Shown here piece after piece: positions 12,401 to 23,800 of a stretch of DNA of 64,000 nt. The DNA is from Symbiodinium natans (lineage: Eukaryota; Sar; Dinophyceae; Suessiales; Symbiodiniaceae). Position 1 is the first letter of the stretch, and the number at the start of each line of letters is the position of its first letter. The stretch covers positions 327,001 through 391,000 of the forward strand of contig CAJNDS010002490.1 in the NCBI GenBank assembly GCA_905221605.1. The letters run 5' to 3'. The translations under genes were made by a program, and so were the position numbers. Under the pieces are notes generated by a model. It was not told where the DNA came from, ran no database searches, and saw only the letters and a list, made by a program, of their open reading frames with translations.

Positions 12401-14787
12401 GGTTTAGGGTTTAGGGTTTAGGGGTATCCTTAGGTATCCTTATATACCGTATTTCAGAACCTTTCAAAGGAGGTAAGGGACCATATCAAGGGACCATGCA
12501 ACTGCCCTTAGATCACTAGACCCAAGAGTAACCTACGAAAAAAAGAATGCGCCTTTTTTTGGGAGTGGCTTATAAGGGAACCCAAACCCTAAAAAAAGAG
12601 AATAGTGCGTGTCCTAGTAGCCCTAAACCCTAAACCCTAAACCCTAAACCCTAAACCCTAAACCCTAAACCCTAAACCCTAAACCCTAATGGGGCCCAAG
12701 TACAGTCCCAGCTCCACCGGCTTCTCCTTTGAGCTCGGCTTGTCGTCGGACATGAGCTTCTGAGGTCGGTGTGAGCGCAGGGTTTAGGGTTTAGGGTTTA
12801 GGGTTTAGGGTTTAGGGTTTAGGGTTTAGGGTTTAGGGTTTAGGGTTTAGGGTTTAGGGTTTAGGGTTTAGGGTTAGTTCGGGTCCTAAGTACGATCCCC
12901 ACGCTAACCCCAACAAGTGGGAAACATGTAAACTATCCTGACGGCCTACCTCGGTTAAAGGGTGTAGGGTTTCGGGTTTTTTATTGTCCTCCGCCCAAAA
13001 CCCTGAAACCCTGAAACCCTGAACGTAGGACCTCCGTAAACCCTAAACCCTAAACCCTAAACCCGAAACAGTCCTTAATAAGGATTATAGCACCCTCCAT
13101 TGTCATCCCTATTCTATTCTGGACTGTTGGTACAAGCGGGAACATCGCAACCTTCCACCCTAAACCCTAACACCCTAAGACCCTAAACCCCGAATCCTAA
13201 ACCCCAAGTCCTGAAGCCTGAGCCCTAAGCCGCAGCAGGGGAAGCCTTCCTGAAAACCTGGGGCGTGTAGCCGCAAGCCAGCACCTAGTTTTTGCTGCAC
13301 CGAACCTCTTGCACACACTACTATTAGATTAAGAACCGGGTTATATAGGGATTGTTATCTTCTACTTTTTCGGGGGTTCCTAAGAAAATCAATAGTAGCA
13401 TATATGGCGGCGTTGGACTTAAATCAGAAAAGCTCACATCCCAAGGTCCCTACACCTAAACACCTGTCTTACAAGTTATGGCCCTAAATACAAAATCCGA
13501 ATCACGGGTTTAAGGTTTAGAGTTTAGGGCCTGCTTGAGGTTTCGGGTCTAGGGTTTAGGGATGTTAGAACCCCCCCCAAAAAAGGGGCAACCTTACAAC
13601 CCGCCTTGTAGACTGCCATAGGGAAATGCACATCGAGGATAACCTCGACAGGAGGACCAAAAGGCACAGTGGTTGTGACGGAGGGGGGATGCGCATGCGA
13701 TAGGCTGGACTTTCTCCAAAGTACTCTCTGATGACACCTCTGCCGTCTTCAGAACGCTACGTGACCGCACACAAGTTGGCCTTTCAGTTCGCTCATGATC
13801 GTGCGTCTTCGCGCCACCCTGAAAGGTAGGAGTAAGCGTTCGCACAGTCTGCTTGTTGAAGCTGAGACGTCGCGCAAAACCCTCAAACGCTTCAAAGCTT
13901 CCCAAGTCAGAGGTGGACGCGCTCACGCTTAGAAGACCAAACTGCTTGTCGCCCTTAGTCTCTTCTACTATAACTGTACTTGTATCCCACTTATAAGCCC
14001 GGAAGTGCCCTAATATGTACTGAGTTCACCATTGCTAAACTGATGCTACAGCTGGACAGAAGAAAGCGCCCATCCCTACTACACCCTGTCAATCGCGTAC
14101 TGTAGTTTATCAACGTAAACCTTAAAGCCTACCCTTCACAACGCTGCGCCCGCCACAAAGGAGGGCGACTCTTTGTACGACAGATGAGAGCCTACCTTCC
14201 TTGGGGGGGACCAAATGAACCTTAAAAAAGGGTTTTTGGTTCGCATACCTGAATAGGAATTCTAGTAGAGTAGGGTATCTGACCCCCAATTTTAGGGTTC
14301 TTTTGGTCCCCAGGGACCCTAAACCCTAAGCCCTGAACCCTAAACCCTAAACGGTTCTCAATGTCCGTGCGATAGCAGATAGCGCAACTGCAGCACTTAA
14401 TCTGTGCGCCGGCCAAGTGCTGGCAGCCAGCGCCCTCAGGGCCGAGCTCGTTTTGTTTTAGGCTTTTGGGTTTTGGGGTTTAGGGCTTACTGCTTGTGGG
14501 TTTTGGGGTTTTGGCTGAGGAATTGCGGGCGTTCCACCCGAACCCACGATCGAGGTCCACGCACACGCACGCGCAGCACGCAACACACAACACGCACATA
14601 CATATGTGCTCAGATACAGAAATACAAGTGCGTACATGTATATATATACATGTGTATATATACATATATACAGATGTATTCATTGTAAAAAGTATATGAA
14701 ACGTACTTTTGTGCGGGGGCTAGCAGAGTTTTGTGTGTGTGGGTGCTTATATCATATCCTTACATTTACGGTGAGAGAGAGATATAT

Positions 14788-14824
<37 letters not shown>

Positions 14825-17800
14825 TACACATACACATGCGCACGTATATGTGCATATATATATATACACACACACCTATTGACAGGATCGGCCGGATGCA
14901 GTGCCCGCCCGTAGTTGAAAGTGCACTTTAGGAGAAGGCGCATGATCTGCTTCAGGTGCAACCCCATTTGTGACCACACGTGAACATTCGAACATAATAG
15001 ATGCTCAGCCCTGAGCCCTAAACCTTAAGCCCTCATCCCGAAACCCTACAGTTTGCCTGAGGGCTTTCAGGTGAATTTAGGGGTTTAGGGTTTGGTACTT
15101 TAGACTTTGGCATGTCAAGGCTTAGGAATGTGGGGGTGGGTGGGGGGGGCGGGGGGGGGTGGGGGGTATTAATTTATTGCAGTTTGGTGTGATTAAGGGG
15201 TAGCAATTTAGGGCTTAGGGGCGTTTTAGGGTTTACTACATTTAGGGCTTAGGGCAATTATGCATACATGGCAAAATCCGGGTTTAGACTGTTTAGACAA
15301 CTCCTGGGGCAAACAATTTTTGACACTTCCCCAACACCCATGCAAATGATATAGTGTTTGGTTTGTTGACGAAAGAAACCACACACAGGTGAAGAGTTCA
15401 CCATTGAAGAAGTAGGACTTCTCTCAAAGCAATCATGACCCGAAATCCTAAACCCTAAACCCTAAATCCTAAACCCTAAACTACCCTAAACCCTGGGGCT
15501 TAGGGTAGGCGGCTTCTCAGTCGTGGGCATCTAGACAGATATTGACAATTCAGAGCTCGTCGGGCTGCCGCCTAAGCCCTGACCCTACAACCGACGTAGG
15601 GGTTGGGATCTCGGGGGTAGGGTTTAGGGTTTAGGGTTTAGGGTTTAGGGTTTAGGGTTTAGGGTTTAGGGTGTAGCATTGGTCAGCTGAACGCAATAGT
15701 ATGAAGACATGCCCACCCCGAGGCCACCCAAACACTACTCATCACGGAACCAAACCGGAGCCAGCCAAAGCCAAGCCAGCCATTCAATTTTCATATCTCG
15801 AACATGTTTAGAGGACACTAAGACAGAACACTGCGAATGTTTCAAATTTCACACATCGAACATGTTTAGAGGACATTAAGATAAGACACTAAGATAAAAC
15901 ACTGCGAGTGCTTGCGGCATTTGAGAGCAATGGCCTTGACACAATGCACTCGGCACAACACAGCTGGCGCAATGCACTTGGCACAAGGCGCTTGGCACGA
16001 TGCCCTTTGGCACAATGCACTTGGCACAGAGCACTTGCGCAATGCACTTGGCACTATACTGCAGTTGGCACACGCAGCACAATGCACTTGGCAGAATGCC
16101 TTTCGGCATAATGCCCTTTTGCGCAATGCACTTGGCACAATGCACGCCTGGAACAATGCACTTGGCACAGAGCATGGACTTGGCACGCACTTGGCACAAT
16201 GCACTTGGGCGCAATGCACTTGGAACAATGCACTTGGCACAATGCACTTGGCACATGGGACAATGCACTTAGTGCAATGCACTTGGCACAGTGCACTTAG
16301 CACAACGGACTTGGCGCAATGGACTTGGTGCAACACACTTGGCACAGCAATGCGGCTCTTACCTTGACACAATGCTCTGGGCGCAACGGACTTGACGCAA
16401 TGCACTTGGCACTAGAAGCAGTTGGCACATGCACGGGTGCATTAGCACAACGCAGCTGGCCTTGACACAATGCACTTGGCACATTGGCGCAAGGCACTTG
16501 GCACTGACGCAATGCACCTGGAACAACGCACTTGGCACAGAGCACCTGCGCAATGCACTCGGCACGATATGGCACAATGCCTTTTGGCGCAATGCACTTG
16601 GACTTGGCACGCACTTGGCACAATGCACCTGACACAGGCACGTGCACACGAGCGCAAGGCACTTTGGCACAATGCACTTGGGCGCAATGCACTTGGAAGT
16701 GCATGAGCGCAATGCACTTGGCACATGGAACAATGCACTTAGCACAATGCACTTGGCACAGTGCACTTAGCACAACGGACTTGGCGCAATGGACTTGGCG
16801 CAACACACTTGGCACAACAATGCGGCTCGCACATGCACTGGCGCATTGCCACAACGCACGTGACCTTGACGCAATGCACTTGGCCCAGTGGCACACAAGC
16901 GCAATGCGCTTGGCATTGATGGCACAGCGGACGTGACGCAATGTACTTGGCACTATAATGCAGTTGGCACACGCACGAGTACATGAGCACAATGCACTTC
17001 AACGCACGTGACCTTGACGCAATGCACTTGGCCCAGTGGCACACAAGCGCAATGCACTTGGCATTGATTGCATAACGGACTTGACGCAATGCACTTGGCA
17101 CTATAATGCAGTTGGCACACACACACACACACGAGTACATTAGCACAATGCACTTGGCCGTGACACAATGCACGTGGCACATTGGCACAATGCACTTGAC
17201 ACATGGAACAATGCACTTGGCGTAATGCACCTCAATGCACTTGGCAGAGAGGACTTGGCACAATGGACTTCCAGGGCCAGGGCCAGGGCCAGGGCCAGAG
17301 GGCCAGGGCCAGAGCAGGGCCGGGCCAGGCCAGGGCCAAGGCGCCAGGGTCAGGCAGGGCCAGGGCCAGGCAGGGCCAGGGCCAGGGCCAGGGCCAGGGC
17401 CAAAAACCAGGGCCAGGGTCAGGGCCAGGGCTAGGGCCAGGGTCAGGGTCAGGGCCAGGCAGGGCCAGGGCAGGAGGGCCAGCGCCAGCGCCAGGGCCAG
17501 GGCCAGGGCCAGGCCAGGGCCAGGGCCAGGGCCAGGGCCAGGGCCAGGGCCAGGGCCAGGGCCGCCAGGCCCAGGGTCCCAAGGCCAGGGGCAGGGCCAG
17601 GGCCACGGCCAGCCCCGGGCCAGGCCAGGGCTAGAGGGCCACAGGCCAGGGTTAGGGCCAGGGCCCCTGTTAAAAAGGATCCACCGGCTAGGCTTTAGGG
17701 TAATACAATATACTCAGTGACCAAGCTAGGCGACTTTAGCTTGGCGACCCCTCAGGGGTGAGCCTGGCAGGCTCTGCAGCCCAGCAGAGCCTGCCAAGGT

Positions 17801-20800
17801 CTCGCTGATCGCTCGACAGCGCCCACCTACCTACAGAAGGAGAGGGGTGGTGGGCGGGTTTAGGGTTTAGGGTTTAGGGTTTAGGGCTTAGGGTTTAGGG
17901 CTTAGGGTTTAGGGTTTATAAGTTTAGGGTTTAGCGTTTAGGGCTGGGGAGGAAGGGAGGGTCCGGGTTTTGGGGCTCAGGCTCGGGTGTGGAAAGTGAA
18001 GGAGAGACCGAGCGTGGGGTTGAGGGGTTTGGGGTTTGTGGTGGAACCGCGAACCTAGGTTCCGCAATAGCTCCTTCATACCGCCTAAATCCTAAACCCT
18101 AAACCCTCAACCCCAAGCCCTAACACCCTCAAAACCAAACAGGGGAAGAAGCGTACTACTGAGGGACCTAGGAACCCTAGGGTTTAGGGTTTAGGGTTTA
18201 GGGTTTAGGGTTTAGGGTTTAGGGTTTAGGGTTTAGGGTTTAGGGTTTAGGGAAGAGCAGGAAAACAAAACCATTGATAACTTAAGAAACGACCAACAGT
18301 CCCAACCGGACAAAGCCTACCATCTCGGCTTAGGGTTTAGGGTTTAGGGTTTAGGGTTTAGGGTTTAGGGTTTAGGGTTTAGGGTTTAGGGTTTAGGGTT
18401 TAGGGTTTAGGGTTTAGGGTTTAGGGTGTAGGGTGTAGGGTGTAGGGTTTAGGGTTTAGGGTTTAGGGTTTAGCTTGTAGGGTGTAGGGTCTAGGGAATC
18501 CCCGGACAAGAGCCCGACAAAAACCTACTCTGCTGGGTTCCGGACTTGGGTCTTCATTGCATAACAAAGCACCTAAACCCTAAACCCTAAACCCTAAACC
18601 CTAAGTCCAAACCCCAAAACCCCGGCCCTGACACTAAAAAGCCACCCAAACCCTCAACACTGAACCACCCCAACACCTTAAACCCTGGATCCTAAACCCT
18701 AAACCCAAAGTCCTAAGTCCTAAACCCTAAGCCCTAAGCCCTAGGTCCTAAGGCCTGGTTGTAGATCGCCAGCCCGAGAACAGTACCAAAGAGCTCGAAC
18801 TGAAGATTAGCCTCGCTTACTGCATGGGTTTAGGGTTTAGGGTTTAGGGTTTAGGGTTTAGGGTTTAGGGTTGAGGGTACGGACTCTGAGTTCATCCGTT
18901 CCACAGAAGTGAAACATTTCGAATCAAGACATGAGGTCTTGGGGTTTGGGGTTTGGGTTTCGGGTTTGGAGTTCAGGGTTTCAGGTTTGAATTTTCGATT
19001 TAATTAGGGCTCGTGTTCGGGCTTAGGGATTATTTAAATTTAGCCTATTTGAGAGGTTTCAGAGGGTTTGAGAGGTTTGCAGAAGGATTTGGAGTGCAAA
19101 GTCAGCATCAAGAGCTGCAGCGGATGTGGAACGTGGGGAAGTGGGGAAGTGAGGAAGGATTTGAGGCTTTGTGAGCAACTCCTCCACCACGGACTCCAGG
19201 TCTTCAGCATCGAGACCGTCATTGGCGACGAGGTGAAGTCTGATGTTGTCGCTGATCTCACCTGTAGCCTCACCAGCCTTGTCGCGCTCCTCCCTCGGCC
19301 TGTTCATCGCGACGAAGCAATAGTCATCGACCTACAGCCCAATTTTCACCAACAAATCCCAGAGAACTCAAACCTTAGCACCCTTAATCCCTGAAGTCCA
19401 AGCCCGTACTAAACCGTGAACACGGCCCCAAACCCTGAACCCTCATAAACCCCTAAACCCTAAACCCTAAACCCTAAACCCTAAACCCTAAACCCTCATC
19501 CCTGAACCCCTGACTTGCTCCTTTAAGTAGCCCCTGTTCTGGGGGATCTTAAGTGGGGTGGGGTGCAAGGGTTGCGGAGAGCCTTGGCGTCGCAGGAGGG
19601 ACTGGAGTTTAGGGTTTAGGGTTTAGGGTTTAGGGTTTAGGGTTTAGGGTTTAGGGTTTAGGGTTTAGGGTTTAGGGTTTAGGGTTTAGGGTTTAACCTA
19701 ACCCTGAGCCCCGCCGTCCCGCCTCAAACGAATTCTTGTTGAACCAGAAGTTCCGGCTCCTCAGCGGGTTTCGGGTTTAGGGTTTAGGGGGTTCACCTAA
19801 GGCTCCCTAAGCTTCCCAAAGGGTCGCTGGGATTTAGGGTTTAGGGTTTAGGGTTTCGGGTTTGGGGTTTCGGGTTTAGGGCTACCTACCCACCCACGCC
19901 CCCCATGAATGCCCCTCCCCATTGAAATATATATATATATATATATAACCCTAAACCCTAAACCCTAAACCCTAAACCCTAAACCCATTTATATATCACC
20001 CTTAAACATACAAACCCCAAAACCTGAACCCTGAACCCCAATTTGGCCCTGAGGTCTCTTGTGAGGCCCGTGGGTCTACTAAAGCCCCCCCCGAGCTCAG
20101 AACAAAAAAACAAAACTTTAGGGTTTAGGGTTTAGGGTTTAGGGTTTAGGGTTAGGGTTTAGGGGTTTAGGGTTAGGGACTTAGGTCCAGGGTTCAGGGT
20201 TCAGGGTGTTAAGGTTTTTGGGTTTAGGGTTTGGGAGCGCCGCGCCTCGGATGAGGGCGGCTAAACATTGAACGAACAAAGCTTAGGAACAGGGTCTACT
20301 TGGGGCGAAAGATAGGGTTTTAGGGTTCGTTGGGTCATCACTGCTCAGGGAAGTGATTTCGGGCAAATTGAACGTCTGAAGACTGTGTCTTTACCAAGGG
20401 CAAGGTTGCGAATGTTTAGGGAATTTTCTCACTGTGTCAGGGATTCTCGTTCTTGCTTGGGGAAATGTCTTAGTACTCCTCAATAGGGTTTCAGCCTCAA
20501 CCTTAAACGAACAGGGCTTCCCCACTTTTATAACTAGGGGCCCCTACATGTAGGATTTAAGCATTAGCTTGGGTTTAGGCCAGGGTTGATCATTTCGGGG
20601 ACCCTAAACCCTAAACCCTAAACCCTAAACCCTAAACCCTAAACCCTAAACCCTAAACCCTAAACCCTAGTAGGGTCGGAACGTGGTTTGCCTGGTTGCT
20701 GCCCAGCGTCTCATCAATCCTCTCAAACATGCCGAAATCCTGCCAGTACAAGCCAGGCTTTAGGGGCTTGGCTTAGGGTTTAGGGTTTAGGGTTTAGGGT

Positions 20801-23800
20801 TTAGGGTTTAGGGTTTAGGGTTTAGGGTTTAGAGTTTAGGGTTTAGGGTTTAGGGTTTAGGGTTTAGGGTTTAGGGTTTAGGGTTAGTTTAGGGTTTAGG
20901 GTTTAGGGTTTAGGGTTTAGGGTCTCCTAGTTGGAGGCCTGTGCCCGAACATCTGGTGTTCCGAGGGTAGTTACGTGGTCCCTTCGTCTGGGCCCTTAGA
21001 AGTGTACTCCTTATATACCCCCCCTAAACCCTAAACCCTAAACCCTAAACCCTAAACCCTAAACCCTAAACCCTAAACCCTAAACCCTAAACCCCAAACC
21101 CTAAACCCTAAACCCTAAACCCTAAACCCTAAACCCTATACTACCCTATATCCCTATATTAAGGGCCCATACATCAGAACCCTTCAAAGGAGGCCAGGGA
21201 CCATCTTGAGGTCCCATGAGACTACTCTTCGAAAAGCCCCTCAACCCTAAACCCTAAACCCTAAACCCTAAACCCTAAACCCTAAACCCTAAACCCTAAA
21301 CCCTAAACCCTAAACCCTAAACTCCCTGAACCCTCAACCCTCAACCTAAATCCCAAACCCTGAAACCTGTATACACCCTATGGTATGGTTCGCAGGAAGG
21401 GAGGAAGTATGTTCTGAACATCAACCTTCTCAGCACAGCGCCGAGAAGGACCTTGCAAAGCCAAACCCCAGACCCGAACCTGGTAGACTTCCACCAAGCC
21501 CCCCCCCCCTAAGGGTTTAGGGTTTAGGGTTGAGGGTTTAGGTTTTACGGTTTAGGGTAAGTAGGTCCAGGCGGCAGATCCCTAAGCCCTATGTAACCAG
21601 GTAATTGGAGATGCAACCCTAAAGCATAAAGCCTAAAGCCTAAAGCCTAAAGCCTAAACCCTAAACCCTAAACCCTATACTACCCTATACCCCTATATTA
21701 AGGGCCCATACATCAGAACCCTTCAAAGGAGGCCAGGGACCATCTTGAGGGCCCATGAGACTACTCTTCGAAAAGCCCCTTAAACCCTAAACCCTAAACC
21801 CTAAACCCTAAACCCTAAACCCTAAACCCTAAACCCTAAACCCTAAACCCTTAAACCCTAAACCCTTAAACCCTAAACCCTAAACTCCCTGAACCCTCAA
21901 CCCTAAATCCCAAACCCTGAAACCTGTATACACCCTATGGTATGGTTCGCAGGAAGGGAGGAAGTATGTTCTGAACATCAACCTTCTCAGCACAGCGCCG
22001 AGAAGGACCTTGCAAAGCCAAACCCCAGACCCGAACCTGGTAGACTTCCACCAAGCCCCCCCCCCCTAAGGGTTTAGGGTTTAGGGTTGAGGGTTTAGGT
22101 TTTACGGTTTAGGGTAAGTAGGTCCAGGCGGCAGATCCCTAAGCCCTATGTAACCAGGTAATTGGAGATGCAACCCTAAAGCATAAAGCCTAAAGCCTAA
22201 AGCCTAAACCCTAAACCCTAAACCCTAAACCCTAAACCCTAAACCCAACTTCGGTCTCAACAAAAAAACAAAAGGGAACTCGGGGTACGTCTGGTACGTC
22301 TGTTCACTTTAAGAACCGTTATAGGGCTTGCTAGGCCGTAGTTAGACCTCAGCCCCACCCCCCGAAACCATGAAGGGTTTGGCGCTTCGGGTATAGGAGT
22401 CAGGATTTCTGGGGAAATCCTATACCTTCAACTCAAAACCCCCCAAGCCGTAAACCCTAAGCCCTAATACCTCCTGCTTTTATTTATTTATCTATATTTT
22501 TTTGAGGGGGGGGGGGGGGTAAGCTGACCATTCTCCCCCTGAGAAGAGGCTCTGTCAAGGTAAAAGAAAAGGATTGAAGATGGGACTGGAGGTCCTACTC
22601 AGGCGGGGGGGGTTAGTGGTTTGAGGCTTATAGGGCTTAGGGTTCTGAAGTTTTTGGGCCTTAGAGCTTTGGAGTTTCAGGGTTTCAGGTTTTAGGAGTT
22701 TAGGGTCTAGGGTTTAGGGGCGTAGAGCGCGCCTCGTTGTAGAGCTGTTCCACCAAAAGCTGGAAAAACTCCTCCGATGACACAGCTAGGTGTGGGTGTG
22801 ACCCGAGACCTTTTAAAACCCTAACAAGCCCCTTAAATCCTCAACCTAAATCTTTAAGGCTTGAAAAAACTGAAGCCGGGGGGAGAGGCGGCGAGGCAGC
22901 ATTGGCCTGCATGCCACGCAAGACCACATCATATTACTTACTGGTAGTGTAGCATAGGGTAACCCTAAACCCGGATATCATACTTGCCTGATCTGTTAAG
23001 GGTCGATGTGGACCTGGAGATACAGCTCAGCCATCACCTCACCAAGATACCCTGACTATGCGAACATGGGGACCTGGCATCGGTTCGCTGCGGCCAGGCA
23101 GTTGCCAAAGAGGGATGCCAACCAGGATTCTGCAATGGGGATATCCTAGCTCGACATTGGTGTGACACTCATCCCCCGATAGGCCCCTGTAGGCTCCAGG
23201 GCGTTCCTCCTTCTGGTAGAACCATGTCATGGTTGACCAGGAACACAAGCCCCCACTTCCTCCACCCGAACTGGTCATCTGCCCACCGGTGCAGAAGGCT
23301 GATGACTCATTCCTTTGCAGCTGGTTCCACTGGGCCCAGTCCTTTCCGTTTGCCACCCTGACAAGCCACCTGCCCGAATCATCCTGGAAGAATGTCGGGA
23401 TGTGGATTCCCTCTTGGATCCTAAACCCTACAAACCCTAAATCCTATAAACTAAACACCTAAGGTATCCCAATGCTCCTCCCGAAGCTTTTGGGCCCCCC
23501 TCCCACCCTTGGACGCCTCCCCTAAGGACCCTCCCAAGCCAACCCGATAATCCTCAAATTTAGGGTTTAGGGCGGGGCGGCCCTAAACCCTAAACCCTAA
23601 ATTATAAACCCTAAAACCCTAAGCCCTAAGCCCTAAACCCTAGACCCTAACCCCCCTCCCTGCCCGAGGAAACCAGGCTTTAGGGTTTCGAGCTATAGCT
23701 ACACCGGACCGAAACCACAAAGCCGAAACCGTACTCTAGAGCATTCTTCAGACAAGTCTGGCTTTAGTTAAGGGAGGTATAACCTAAAGGGCAAGACTTG

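Noticed and set aside
14345-14440. RING or IBR zinc finger of the ligase
   Set aside because: Cysteine spacing is too incomplete to assign, and the HECT chain closes across it.
15866-17263. Long overlapping frames on both strands (Cys/His-rich minus, Met/Leu/Gly-rich plus)
   Set aside because: Translations of the 14-base satellite in different frames; no natural protein signal and equal openness on both strands.
17203-17720. Gly/Pro/Gln and Pro/Trp/Ala repeat proteins
   Set aside because: Translations of the GGGCCA hexamer; the unit cannot give a stop codon in most frames.
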